Shown: positions 10,740 through 25,400, counted from the stretch's first letter. The stretch: 64,000 bases of DNA from Saccopteryx bilineata (GCF_036850765.1 NC_089493.1:262744534-262808533); one strand, 5' to 3'. Program-made: numbers and translations. The notes: a model not told the origin generated them from the sequence alone.

Positions 10740-11214
10740 TATATTGATATTTTTCTTTATTGGTATTTCTCTTGGCATGAATCCATCTTGAGTTTTTTGG
10801 GGTTTTTTTTTTTGTATTTTTCTGAAGCTGGAAATGGGGATAGACAGTCAGACAGACTCCTGCATGTACCCGACCGGATCCACCAGGCACGCCCCCGGGG
10901 GGGGGGGGCGCGCTCTGCCCACCAGGGGGCGATGCTCTGCCCATCCCGGGCGTCGCTCTGTCGCAACCAGAGCCATTCTAGCGCCTGGGGCAGAGGCCAA
11001 GGAGCCATCCCCAGCGCCCGGGCCATCTTTGCTCCAATGGAGCCTCGCTGCAGGAGGGGAAGAGAGACAGAGAGGAAGGAGAGGGGGAGGTGTGGAGAAG
11101 CAGATGGGCGCTTCTCCTGTGTGCCCTGGCCGGGAATTGAACCTGGGACTTCTGCACGCCAGGCCGACGCTCTACCACTGAGCCAACCGGCCAGGGCCTA
11201 TATTGATATTTTTC
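10740..11214 (-). mobile_element. SINE type A, minus strand, with 3'-transduced tail
   Basis: The SINE body is about 10803-11198. A perfect 16-bp TSD, TATATTGATATTTTTC, lies at 10740-10755 and 11199-11214. Between the SINE's A tail (10802-10813) and the left TSD are about 46 bases of unrelated sequence, ending in an A-rich run on the minus strand. This is the layout expected if transcription ran past the SINE's own tail before reinsertion. Confidence 0.8.
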
Positions 11215-11375
11215 AAACCCAATTTTACAATATTTATTTTTTAAAAGTAGCCCCAATGATCCATGTATGACATTCTTTCCACAGATATTTGAGTACCTGC
11301 ATAGTATGAGGTATACTCAAGAGTTGCTGTTCAAGGAAGGAGACAGCCCTGGCCAGATAGCTCAGTTGGTTAGAG

Positions 11376-12089
11376 CAGTGGTCCCCAACTCCGGGCCACG
11401 GACCAGTACCATTCCGTGGGCCATTTGGTACCGGTCCGTGGAGAAAGATTAATAACTTACATTATTCCCGTTGTATTTATATATAAGTCTGAATGATGTT
11501 TTATTTTAAGAAATGACCAGATTCCCTCTGTTACATCCGTCTAAGACATACTCTTGATGCTTGTGTCCGTCATGTGATACAGTGGTCCCCAACACCCGGG
11601 CCGCGGACCGGTACTGGTCCGTGGGCCATTTGGTACCAGTCCACAGAGAAAGAATAAATAGCTTACATTATTTCTGTTTTATTTATATTTAAGTCTGAGC
11701 GATGTTTTATTTATTTATTGTTGGGGTATTTTTTAATATTTTATTTATTGATTTTTAGAGAGAGACGAGTGAGAGAGAAAGAGAGAAGGGGAGGAGCAGG
11801 AAGCATCAACTTCCATATGTGCCTTGACCAGGCAAGCCTAAGGTTTCGAACCGGCAACCTCAGTGTTCCAGGTCGACGTTTTATCCCACTGCGCCACCAC
11901 AGGTCAGGCAACGATGTTTTATTTTTAAAAAAATGACCAGATTCCCTCTGTTACATTCGTCTAAGACTCACTCTTGACGCTTGTCTTGGTCACGTGATAC
12001 ATTTAGCCATCCCACCCTAAAGGCCTGTCCATGAAAATATTTTCTGACATTAAACCGGTCCGTGGCCTAAAAAAGGTTGGGGACCACTG
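11376..12089. mobile_element. hAT element with two left ends and one right end
   Basis: One perfect 8-bp TSD, GGTTAGAG, at 11368-11375 and 12090-12097 brackets the whole unit. CAGTGGTCCCCAAC starts both at 11376 and again at 11580, so the first 204 bases are followed by a second copy of the left end. Only one right end, GTTGGGGACCACTG, exists (12076-12089). Same family as 430-954. Confidence 0.88.
11716..11909 (-). mobile_element. SINE type B-like, minus strand, inside the hAT element
   Basis: Reversed tail at left, reversed head CCACCACAGGTCAGGC at right. The TSD includes CGATGTTTTATTT. Confidence 0.82.
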
Positions 12090-12170
12090 GGTTAGAGCAT
12101 CCTCCTGAAGCGTTGAGGTTGCCCGTTTGATCCCCAGCCAGGGCACATACAGAACAGATCGATGTACCTG

Positions 12171-12206
<36 letters not shown>
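12171..12206. repeat. (CT)n tract in a SINE tail
   Basis: An uninterrupted CT-rich run within the type D SINE. Confidence 0.8.
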
Positions 12207-12215
<9 letters not shown>

Positions 12216-12299
12216 CACTCCCTCCCTCTCTTTCTCACTAAAATTAATAAATTAAAAAGAATTTTTAATTCAAAAAAAGGAAGGAGACACTTGGTTTTT

Positions 12300-13480
12300 T
12301 TTTTAAGGTAAAATATATAGTATTTGTATGGTGGTAAGTGATGTGGAGAAAAGAGCCTGAGCATAAGGAGTTTGGGGATGAGGGAGGGTAGTGTGCTGGT
12401 TGAAAAACGTGGTCAGGAGTGCCTCAGCCGGAAGGTGACACCTGAGTGCAGACCTGGCGGACGTGAGGGAGCCTGGCATGCACGATCTTTAGGAAGTGGT
12501 AAAGGGAGCAGTATGGACCAAGGCTCTAAGGAGGAAGTGTTTCTCACACTTCCAGGGAACAGAGAGGCTGGGGTAGGATGAACAGAGAGAGAGAAGTACA
12601 AGATGAGATCAGAGGCAGTAGATTTTGTGAGGCCTTGTTAGCCATTACGATGACTTTGGCTTTTACTCTGTATCCCACACAACACCATGAGAGATGTGAG
12701 CAGAGGAATGATAGGATCTGATTTGTATTTTAACTGGATCTCTCTGACTGTTGTGTTGAGATTGGACTGAAGGGGCAAAGGTGGAAGCTATTAAGAAGCC
12801 ATTGCCCCTGACTTATGATGGCACAATGGATAAAGCATCAACCGGGAACTCTGAGGTCACTGGTTCGAAACTCTGGGCTTGCTTGGTCAAGGCACATATG
12901 GGAGTTGATGCTTTCTGCTCCTCCCCCTTTTCTCTCCCCAGCCCCCATCTCTAAAATGAATATATATGTATATATTAAAAAAAGAGGCCATTGCAATACT
13001 CGAGGTAGAGGTGAGGGACTGGGATGGCAGTGTTGAAGGCGGTGAGAAGTAGTTGAACTCTGGATCTCTTGGATGTAGCACTAACAAGATTTGCTTATGA
13101 ATTGTATGTAGAGAGACAGGAATCAGGGATGACCCACGTTTTTGGGTCTAAAAACAAAATAGTAGAGTTGCCATTAACTGAGATAAGCAGCTTTTGGAAG
13201 AAAGGTGGGAAGCAGTTTTTGGACATGTTAAGTTTGAGATGCCATTGGACAAGCTGGTGGAAATTTCAAGTGTGTAGTTGGTTGTATAAGTCTGGACTTC
13301 AAAGGAGAGGTCCAGGCTGGAGATAAACAGAACATTGTGGGGGTATAGGTTGGAAATTAAAGTCACCTGGCTGGAGGAGATGTCTGAGGAGAATGAATGC
13401 AGTAAGGAAGAGGGGGGCCATGTGCCAGCTTGCTGTTCATTTGTGGTATTGCTGAGACATGAATTTGAATTGTGGGCACT
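12300..13480. repeat. Ancient interspersed repeat, family not named
   Basis: Text such as 'GAGCAGAGGAATGATAGGAT', 'AGTTTGAGATGCCATTGGAC' and AGGTCCAGGCTGGAGAT recurs in many mammalian genomes in my recollection, but I cannot assign a family. Several short ORFs here are not conserved. It is interrupted by a type B SINE at 12804. Parts of it were copied into 13787-14150. Confidence 0.5.
12804..12984 (+). mobile_element. SINE type B
   Basis: CCCTGACTTATGATGGCACA head with an AAATGAATATATATGTATAT tail. It is part of a block copied to 13814-14042. Confidence 0.85.
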
Positions 13481-13580
13481 ACAGAACTGGTGCACTCAAA
13501 TAAATCACTTAGCTAGTGAGTTAGCCCATCCAGCGGCCAGGCAGACACTGTTCTAGGGAAATTCTTTAAAAATTTATTTA

Positions 13581-14300
13581 GCCTGACCAGGCGGTTGCAC
13601 AGTGGATAGAGCGTCGGCCTGGGATGCTGAGGACCCAGGTTTGAAACCTGAGGTCGTCGGCTTGAGTTCACGCTCACCAGCTTGGGAGGGCAGGTGCACC
13701 AGCTTGAGCTTGGATCATAAATGTGACCCCGTGGTCGCTTGCTTGAGCAAGGGATCACTTGGTCAGTTGAAGCCCCCTTTTCAAGGCTTACCACCATACA
13801 AATACTATATATATTGAGATTGGACTGAAGGGGCAAAGGTGGAAGCTATTAAGAAGCCATTGCCCCTGACTTATGATGGCACAATGGATAAAGCATCAAC
13901 CGGGAACTCTGAGGTCACTGGTTCGAAACTCTGGGCTTGCTTGGTCAAGGCACATATGGGAGTTGATGCTTTCTGCTCCTCCCCCTTTTCTCTCCCCAGC
14001 CCCCATCTCTAAAATGAATATATATGTATATATTAAAAAAAGGGGGTTGCCGGGTGGATCCCGGTTGGTGTGCATGCTATCTCCCCTCCTCTCACTTGGA
14101 AAAGGAAAATTGCAATACTCGAGGTAGAGGTGAGGGACTGGGATGGCAGTCATTGACTGTTTCACATATGAGAAAGCAGTCAATGAACAACTTTACTACA
14201 ACGAAAAGTTGATGTTTCTTATCTCTCTCCCTTCTTGTCTGTCCCTGTGTATCCCTCTCATGCTCGCTCGCTCTCTCTTTCTCTCGCTTAAAAAATAAAT
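13581..14300 (+). mobile_element. SINE type C interrupted by a patchwork insertion
   Basis: The SINE runs 13581-13786 and resumes at 14163 (CACATATGAGAAAGCAGTCA) to about 14300. The 376 bases in between are built from nearby pieces (see next entry). Confidence 0.85.
13787..14162. repeat. Patchwork templated insertion from flanking sequence
   Basis: Five segments in order. 13787-13812 is a 26-bp exact inverted copy of 12313-12338. 13814-14042 is a direct copy of 12756-12984 (229 bp, no difference seen). 14043-14108 is an inverted copy of about 14747-14812 with one mismatch. 14109-14150 is a direct copy of 12990-13031 (42 bp, identical). 14151-14162 is close to the inverted form of the SINE's own sequence at about 14174-14186. 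Sources lie within about 1.5 kb on either side. This fits replication template switching. Confidence 0.85.
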
Positions 14301-14740
14301 TATTGATTGATTTAAGAGAGAGGAAGGGTGAGAGACAGAAACATTGATCTGTTCCTGTATGTCAGGGGTCCCCAAACTGCGGCCCGCGGGCCGCATGCGG
14401 CCCACTGAGGCCATTTATCCAGCCCCCGTCGCACTTCCGAAAGGGGCACCTCTTCATTGGTGGTCAGTGAGAGGAGCATAGTTCCCATTGAAATACTGGT
14501 CAGTTTGTTGATTTAAATTTACTTGTTCTTTATTTTAAATATTGTATTTGTTCCCGTTTTGGTTTTTACTTTAAAATAAGACATGTGCAGTGTGCATAGG
14601 AATTTGTTCATAATTTTTTTTATAGTCTGGCTCTCCAATGGTCTAAGGGACAGTGAACTGGCCCCCTGTGTAAAAAGTTTGGGGACCCCTGCTGTATGTG
14701 ATTGAACCCACAAGCTTACATATCTGGTTTTGTTTTTTCT
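14300..14740 (-). mobile_element. SINE type D fragment, minus strand, split by a hAT element
   Basis: AACATTGATCTGTTCCTGTA is the reversed type D interior. It stops at the hAT insertion and resumes after 14699 with GATTGAACCCACAAGC. Confidence 0.65.
14363..14691. mobile_element. hAT MITE (CAGGGGTCCCCAAAC family), long form
   Basis: TIRs CAGGGGTCCCCAAAC and GTTTGGGGACCCCTG. Perfect 8-bp TSD CTGTATGT at 14355-14362 and 14692-14699. At 329 bp it keeps an AT-rich core that the 144-bp copy at 4983 has lost. Confidence 0.92.
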
Positions 14741-14751
14741 CTTTAATTTTC

Positions 14752-15056
14752 CTTTTCCAAGTGAGAGGAGGGGAGATAGCATGCACACCCACCGGGATCC
14801 ACCCGGCAACCCCCATCTGCGGCCATGCTCACAGCCACACTATTTTTTAGCACCTGAGGTGGTGGCTTCACAAAGACATCCTCAGCACCCAGACCAGTTG
14901 AGCCACGGCTGTGGGAGGAAAGAGAGAGAAACAGAGAGAAGGGGGAGGGGTGGAGAAGCAGATGGTTGCTTCTCCTGTGTTTCCTGACTGGGAATCAAAC
15001 CCGGGACATCCACTTGCCAGGCTGACACTCTACCACTGAGCCAAAGGCCAGGGCCC
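14752..15056 (-). mobile_element. SINE type A-like, minus strand, diverged
   Basis: Reversed 3' part at left (CCACCGGGATCCACCCGGC), reversed head at right (GAGCCAAAGGCCAGGGC). Its left end supplied a template for the insertion at 14043. Confidence 0.75.
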
Positions 15057-15121
15057 AGTTTTTGCATGTCCAGATGACACTCTAGTCAATTATGCTATCC
15101 ATCCAAGGCAAACTTTTTCTA

Positions 15122-15456
15122 CTTTTTTTTTTTTTTTAATGTGAGAGGAGAAGAGGCAGAGGAACAGACTCCCTGTATGCACCCTGACTGGATCCACCCA
15201 GCTAGCCCACTAGGGGGTGATGCTCTGCCCATCTGGGGCCCTTGCTCCATTGCAACCAGAGCCATTTTTGTGCCTGAGGCAGAGAACATGGAGCCATCTT
15301 CTGCACCCCGGATCATCTTGCTCTAATGGAGCCATAGCTGGGTGACGGGTGGAGAAGCAGATGGTTGATTCCCCTGTATGACCTGAATGGGAATTGAACC
15401 CAAGACATCCACATGCTGTGCCAAAGCTCTACCACTGAGCCAGCCAGCCGGGGCCA
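15122..15456 (-). mobile_element. SINE type A-like, minus strand, diverged
   Basis: Poly-T at 15122-15138, ACTAGGGGGTGATGCTCTGC in the middle, reversed head at about 15440. Confidence 0.75.
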
Positions 15457-16070
15457 ACATTTCTTCTTTAATTGCATCTATGTGTTTGTTTTGCAGAGGC
15501 AATCATGTGATACAGTGGCATGTGTGGATATGGACTCCCAAGTTCTGAGAATAGATGCACCTGAATGTGATATAGGACACTGTTTAATGCTGCCTGTGCT
15601 GTATAACTCCTAGTATTCAGTTGAGTTTTGTGACTGGATCCCAGAAGCTCAGCAGGACAAATAGGTTCCGGTGTCTTTCCTGTTGTTGGGGTGCCCCCCT
15701 CTGGCTGGAGTGGGAAATTTTACAACCAGTTTGTTCTTTGACACTGAGGTCGGCTTGTAAGTTTCTAAGAAATGCTCCCAGTACTGCTACATTTGTTACT
15801 TTTAGTTATTTTAGTCTTGGTGCCAGTGCCCTTATTTTAGGAGACTAGATGCCAGTGCTTCTCTCCTGGCTCATTTTTCAAGTAATTGTGAGCTTGGGAG
15901 CTCCACCAGGGTACTGGTTGAATGGGACAGCATTTGGTAGTAGATGGCACAGATTCTGGGTCGCCCTGTCAGAACACATGTTGGCATCTTATGAAGTGCG
16001 CCAGAATTGGTACAGTGGATGGGAGTCCAAGTACTGGCATTCATAGAATTCTAAAAATTACTGAATTTTT
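15457..16070. other. ZSCAN21 intron 1, no recognised element
   Basis: Apparently unique intronic sequence. Short ORFs on the plus strand show no family resemblance. Confidence 0.4.
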
Positions 16071-16311
16071 TTTTTTAATTTTTTTAAAATTTTTTAATTT
16101 TTAATTTTATTCATTTTAGAGAGGAGAGAGAAAGGAAGAGAGAGAGACAGAGAGATAGAGAGGAGAGAGAGACAGAAAGAGAGAAGGTGGGGAGGAGCTG
16201 GAAGCATCAACTCCCATATGTGCCTTGACCAGGCAAGCCCAGGGTTTCAAACCGGTGACCTCAGCATTTCCAGGTCGACGCTTTATCCACTGCGCTACCA
16301 CAGGTCAGGCG
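16070..16311 (-). mobile_element. SINE type B, minus strand, with expanded GA tract
   Basis: TTTATTCATTTTAGAGAGG at left, a long (GA)n-rich stretch at 16120-16190, and reversed head GCTACCACAGGTCAGGC ending at 16311. Confidence 0.82.
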
Positions 16312-16920
16312 AAAATTACTGAATTTTTCATAAAAGCAAGGTTACATTCTGAGGTTCTATTACTAGAACCCCATACTTTTTAAAATTACAAAAATTGGTA
16401 ACAAAAATAAATGAAGGGGATTAGGTGTATATAAAGTACATGTTTTTAATATGTATTCACTAAATGTGTGGACACTAAACAGCTCATATAAGAGCTATAA
16501 CATCACTGTACATTTATTGGAAGCAGGTTGTGCCTGGGCTGGAATTGATTGCTGCTTTTTTGTTTTCCTGGGTTTTGAGTTTCTTGTTTGGTTTATTTTA
16601 AGGCCCTGAAATGTGGGCATTAGTATTAAAAATTATTTTGTCAATAGATTGCTCGTGATCCCTTGAAAGACTTTCTGATTTTCTGATATAAAAGCAGTAA
16701 TGCCCATAATAAAAATTTTGAAAAAATTAAAAATAAATTTTTTTAATAAAATCCGAATTCAGTATTCCATAAATGTTTCTATTAATTTTAGGTCCTTTTT
16801 TCTTCATTGCGATTATATGTATATTGTGGGGATAGAGGTGGTGAGACTTGATATTTCAAATTTTTGGTTTGACAGAGCCATAGAAACTGACATGCATGTT
16901 AGGAATTAGCACATTCAAGC

Positions 16921-17155
16921 CCTAGCCAGGTAGCCCTAGCCAGGTAGATTGTTGTCCCGGCCCGATAGTCTAAGGTTGCAGGTTTGATCCCGGGTCAGGG
17001 CACACAAGAATCAACCAAGGAATACAAAATTAAGTGGAACAACAGATCTCTGTTTCTGTCTCCCTCTCCCTCCCTCCCTTTCTCTTTTCCCCTTTCCCTT
17101 CCCTCCTCCTTTCCCCTCTCCCTTCCTCTATCCCTAAAATTAATAAATAAAAATT
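16921..17155 (+). mobile_element. SINE type D-like with duplicated first bases
   Basis: 'CCCTAGCCAGGTAG' occurs twice in tandem (16921 and 16933). It is followed by the tRNA-like head, a CT-rich stretch and AAAATTAATAAATAAAAAT. Confidence 0.7.
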
Positions 17156-17549
17156 TTAATTACTGTAGTCAAGTTTCTAAATGCCTTAGATTTGAAAGAT
17201 TACCATTCCTAGTCTCTCACCTTCAGTCTGTATAAGCCATTGTGCATCTTTTCTATGGTCTCTACCTTTATTATCAGTATAATTTCATGTAACAAGTAAC
17301 TAGGCTGATTTTTATCTCTTTGGCTCTTTACTGGGACTGCAGAGTTTTCCTGCTCTAGATTATCCAAATCCAGGTTGGAAACACCTGTGAAAAATGCTGC
17401 TTAAAGTTTGAAAACATGCTCAGGAAGGCCAGTCACAACATGTAAGATTCACTAATTTATGTAGGTTTATTTGAGAAAATACTTAATGAGTCCCATTTAT
17501 GATAGACTGAGTCTGTTGTCTGTTGCTTGTTTATTTTCTCTCTCCCCCA

Positions 17550-17655
17550 CTAACTAGAGAGCTCTGTGGGGATAAGGGTGTTATCTGTCTTATCACTGCA
17601 GTCCTAGCTCCAAGCCCACAGCAGATAGTCAGTAAATGCTCAATGAATGGATTTC
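17550..17655 (+). repeat. L2-like 3' end fragment
   Basis: The order GAGCTCTGTGGGGATAAGGG, then GTCAGTAAATGCTCAATGAA, matches the L2 3' terminus as I recall it. Confidence 0.5.
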
Positions 17656-17875
17656 ACTTTTTTTGGTAAATGAAGAAAATAGAAGTAATTGTAATCACTA
17701 CAGATATTTCTGGTATAGAAGTAATTGTAATCACTACATATGTTTTCAGTATTCTAATGTATCAACTGACTGAAAAATTTAGAATACTTAAAATTTAAAA
17801 GGGAAAAATACTTTCAAACATTTTTGTTTTATCTATTATGATTTCATTTTTTTCCCCTCAATTTCTTTTTTTTTA

Positions 17876-18221
17876 TTTTAATTTAATTTTTTTTTTTTTT
17901 TTTTTTACAGAGACAGAGAGAGAGTCAGAGTGAGGGATAGACAGGGCCAGACAGGAACGGAGAGATGAGAAGCATCAATCATTAGTTGCGCATTGCAACA
18001 CCTTAGTTGTTCATTGATTGCTTTCTCATATATGCCTTGACCATAGGTCTTCAGCAGACCGAGTAACCCCTTGCTCGAGCCAGTGACCTTGGGTCCAAGC
18101 TGGTGAGCTTTGCTCAAACCAGATGAGCCCGCGCTCAAGCTGGCGACTTCGCGGTCTCGAACCTGGGTCTTCTGCATCCCAGTCTGACGCTCTATCCACT
18201 GCGCCACCGCCTGGTCAGGCT
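17876..18221 (-). mobile_element. SINE type C, minus strand
   Basis: Poly-T at left, reversed head CCACCGCCTGGTCAGGC at right. TSD TTTCCCCTCAATTTCTT on both sides. Confidence 0.9.
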
Positions 18222-18652
18222 TTCCCCTCAATTTCTTACCAGCAGTACATATGTCATCAAAATAAATACTTCTCTAAGATCGTAAGTTACTATTAGTCTC
18301 ATCTATCAGTCTAGTTGCCTTTCTGTAAAAGTAAAAGGACATTTAAAAACTTGAGTACACCCTACATAGAATGGGCCAAGTGAAGCCTAAAATTACGTCA
18401 GTAATTATACTGAACATTTTAAAACTTACTGGTTAATCGTAACCTTATAACATGATTCCTAGTTATGCTGACTAGCCCAGTCATTTGATTAGTAAATTTT
18501 GAATGCTGACACCAAAAATTCTTAGGTTTAGACAGAAAGCATTTGGACAGCAATAGCCTGTTGAAATCTCAGAAGTTCTAAGATTCTGAAACAGTTTTCA
18601 GAGTAAAAGTTAATTTAAACAATTTTTTAAATTATGCCACAGTGTGCTTTTT

Positions 18653-18891
18653 TGAGACTTGTTTGGAGGTTCTAGCAGGGGAGCGCAGCTACTCGTATAC
18701 CCTTGACCGAAGAACGGTCCTCTCCTCTAGCGGGGAAGGTCGTCCTCTTTGACCGAGCGCGCAGCTTCGGGAGGGACGTACATGGAGCGGTGAGGGAGGA
18801 AGGCGACACCCGCCTAGCCAGCCAGATCAGCCGAATCAACCCTGGCGATCAATGGGGTGACAGATGTCGCAGCCAGATCGCCCTCACATCC
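18653..18891 (-). pseudogene. 7SK snRNA retropseudogene, 3'-truncated
   Basis: Read on the minus strand from 18891, it begins GGATGTGAGGGCGATCTGGC and follows the 7SK small nuclear RNA (as I know the human gene) for about 238 of its roughly 331 bases, stopping after CCTCCAAACAAG. 7SK normally scaffolds the HEXIM/P-TEFb complex in the nucleus. This copy lacks the 3' part. A perfect 15-bp TSD, AGTGTGCTTTTTTGA, lies at 18641-18655 and 18892-18906, so it arrived by reverse transcription, probably by L1 machinery. No poly-A tail is present. It lies in ZSCAN21 intron 1 and should not be functional. Confidence 0.93.
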
Positions 18892-19102
18892 AGTGTGCTT
18901 TTTTGAAAGTAAAATCAAAGTAGGATATCCTGAGCTAGCTCCACAGAGATTTAAACAGTACTTTTTATATGCTGGTTTGATGGTGGCCATAATTGCCACA
19001 TTTTCTTGTGCTGAAAGTGTGGCTGTATCGACCAAAATAAAATAATATTTTTTTATCTTGGTTATCTTATGGTAACCCTATTTTCTTATGTTGATCCTGT
19101 AG

Positions 19103-22046
<2,944 letters not shown>

Positions 22047-22470
22047 CTGTCAAGTATGCTCCCTTGGTGGTTTTTTTGGTGGTTGTTATTTTTTGTTTTT
22101 TAACTTTAGAACATGAATGCTAGGGAGAATCCAGGTAATTGTAATATAAACTTCAGTGGTAGATTTTGTTTTTCTCAAAACCAAGAGAGGCAGGAGGATT
22201 AGAACAGTGGGGCGGAAGGCCCTGGAAGGTGTGGTGGATTCCTTACTCGCCTTTCAACTGGGGCAGGATCCCTCACCATGTGTCATGTCCCATTAACCAT
22301 GCTGGCATTGCCTTTTGTATAGTTAAAATGATGTGTATCGAGTATAATTATGAAAAAACATTACGACTGTTTAACTTCTAACATACTTTCAAGAATTATG
22401 ATTTGTAAAGAATTGAGCCATTTGAACACAATCTAATCTGATTCAGAATAAATTTATAACGAAATGCTTC
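22047..22470 (+). other. ZSCAN21: ZSCAN21 3' UTR, putative
   Basis: AATAAA at 22447-22452 is the first canonical polyadenylation signal after the stop codon. The true end may lie further on. Confidence 0.4.
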
Positions 22471-25400
22471 AGGGCTGTTATTATAATGCTATGTTGTTAA
22501 TGAACACTATTTTAGAAAGAAAAAAACTTATTCCTACTGGTTTAGCTTTTAAAAAATTTGGATTAGGGGTAAATAGAACATTTAGTACTTGTGAGTATGT
22601 GTATTAGGAAAGTGCAGTAGACTATAGAGTAGCTGCATCTTGGTCTACTTTGTGCCCTATTTTTTCCGTACATGATGAACACATTTTTTTCCATTGGGAA
22701 CATTTTGTCAGTCTCTTGTGCATATTGTTTGTGTATATTCTGTCTCGCCAAAGTCTGAAAATCTGACTCCCTGAGAAACTTCCTTCTTCTAAACTCCAGA
22801 GATCAATAATACACAATTTGATTACCTTAAGTCCATCCTGTCTTTTCCTTCTGAGTGCAGTCTCTTTGATTTCTTAAGATACTTATTTCTACTTTATAAA
22901 AGTCTCTTGGCCAGTAGGTCCTCCTGTTACCTAGAAACCCAGCTACTTCACTCCTTTCTGCTATCACTTGCTTATCTTGGTTTTTGAGTTTTGTTCACCT
23001 CTTACAAGCAGTCATTACAATATCTTTTTGTCCATTGTTGTAGCCGTAGAGGTCAGGCAAACATGATATGCCAGGATCAGGGACAAGAAAGTGTCGTGTC
23101 TAGCACCACTTCTGATCTCTGGAAACTGCCTGTGTGCCACCCTGGGATCAGATTAAACTAGAGATAACAATTCTTGATGCACTAGCCAAGTGTATTATGG
23201 AGGGCGTCATTACGGGGGGAAAATCAATTGTGCCTGAAATCTGAAATGTTCGTACTGTTCTGGTAGCTTGGTGATGATCTTCTGGATGTCCTGCCAGCAC
23301 TGTAACTCGGTACCTTTTACATGAGCTCTCCTGGTTACATATTAACCATAACGGAGGCCCTTCAAGCAGGGAATCTAGTCATAAGGCAGCATCTGATCTG
23401 TAGGGTTCCTGGAGCTGCTCCACCCGAGCGAAATGAAAGAAGAGCCTGCTAAGCCTGAAGTCCTGCCTCTTCTACTTTGGTGAGAGGTGAATGGGTCCCA
23501 TGTCTGTACTGCCCCTTATTTTCCTGATACCGTCTATACAGTGGGACTTTCTGAGGGGCACTGATACATGGACACAAAGATCTAAGTTTAAGAAGGTGAA
23601 CATTCTACATCCTGACTTTATAGAGGACCCTAAATTCATGAACTAGACAGCGTCCCTGGTAGACACTATACCTTAAAATAACTCTGGTTATGGTATTTCA
23701 AAGCATTAATCTCTCCAAATTTTGATGCATATGAGACATGAAGCAATGTTCACCCTGTGCCTGTTGTGGATACATTGTTAAGATAGATAAGGTCCCTGCT
23801 CTCTCATTTGTCATCCACATGTGCTCTCCTTCCTCACCTCTACATGTGGCTGGCCGACCAGCTGCCCTGGTGAGAAAGGCTGACTCTCAGACCCCACCCT
23901 CCAGCACCCAAGGAACTCAAATCTGCGGCTTATGAGGGCCCTGGGTGACTTGCAAATTGAGGTCTGGGAAGCACAGCAGTGCAATGCCCAGGAGGAAGAA
24001 TATGCTCAGAAGCTCAGAACATGGAGAGGACGATGGGCAGCTGAGGGCACAGGAAGTTGTTTTGGGGTGTGGTGTGAAGGCTGCGGTAGGGAATGGTGGG
24101 GGATAGGGAACAGTTAGAAATGAGGCACAGCTCATGGAGCATCTTGTATGCTGAAGGAAAATCTGTACTTGATCTTACTCCTTCCCCAACTCCAAATTAG
24201 TGTTTTCTGGGCACACCAGTCCCACGAGCCAGCCCCTCTCCTGTCCTGGTGACTCCCTGTGCACATCAGCACACTGAAGGCCCAGGAGATCACAAACTAC
24301 ACAATTATTTAACCAAGCACTTCCCAAACACGTTGACCAGAAATGTCTTTTCGGTACAGCACTCATTAATACTTTTGTAAAAACAGACTCTGGAAACCTC
24401 AGTCCTGGAGATGGCTGGCACCCAGCACCTGAGGCCTCACCTGGGGTGAACCACCTGGGAAGGGATGGTGTGGCTTCCACATGTGACTAAATAGAAGTTA
24501 TTCTCAATAGAACAGTTATGGTTAAAGACTAAAATCACACAAGGATTTGTAAGATTTGCTCATGAAAATTCTAGAATAAAAAAACCATCCAAAAAGTTAA
24601 TTTGAAGACAGATCTGTTTTATGCAGAAGATAACAAATGTCTAGAAGTTGTCTCTAACAGATTATTTGAGTAGAAACAGGTCAATGAACGTGTAGGCAAA
24701 TCCTCCACAGTTGCAGGGCTAATAAGCACATTGCGTGGGCACAGGACCCGGGAACCCTCACAGCCCACTCGACGGGCTCTTACTGCAATTAAATCCCAGA
24801 GAACAAGAGGAAAAGTCCGATGTCTTTATTAACATTCCTTTTTCATGCGGGACTCTGAATTCACTGATAAACCACCTGTTTGTGTTTGTTTGGTTTTAGT
24901 TTCAGGCTTTCTCTGGACAAGATCCCAACATTTCACTGAATCGTCTTTGGGCCAGGGTGAGGAAGCAATATAAGCGTGGACGTACCTTTGGGTGCTTCTG
25001 GAAATACTATGTCTGAAGCAAAACGAATGTCTACTCGTCAACTCAGAACAACCGTCTTAGAAAATCAAGTAAAAACGCTTGATTTGAAAACAGCATAGGC
25101 AAGCTAGGCAAGGAAAGCTAGGCAAACTATGCGCCTTGTTCATGATTGGAAAATAAATCCTCTATGTTCTGCAAATATCAGTACTGGTTATTTTACTTAT
25201 CAACATATCCTAAAATCTGTAATTCTTCCTTCCATCAAGTTGTTTTTTAGAGATGGATCTGAAAATGTAAACGTAAAAAGCTAATAAACAGACACAAATG
25301 CTAAAAAAAATCATGAGTAAAGTTCAGTTAAAATAAACAGCAATTACATTATCTTAGCTACGATGTCCTCTCAACCCGTAAAGATGGACACAAGTTATTA

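Larger units (their letters stand above)
11346..12270 (+). mobile_element. SINE type D, split by a hAT element
   Basis: The head CCCTGGCCAGATAGCTCAG lies at 11347-11375. The rest resumes at 12098 and runs through a long CT repeat to the ATTAATAAATTAAAAAG tail. TSD AAGGAAGGAGACA at both ends (11333-11345 and about 12277-12289). Confidence 0.88.

Noticed and set aside
11580..12089. Two separate hAT insertions at 11376 and 11580
   Set aside because: No 8-bp TSD surrounds the second left end, and only one right end exists. A single end-duplicated unit with one TSD fits better.
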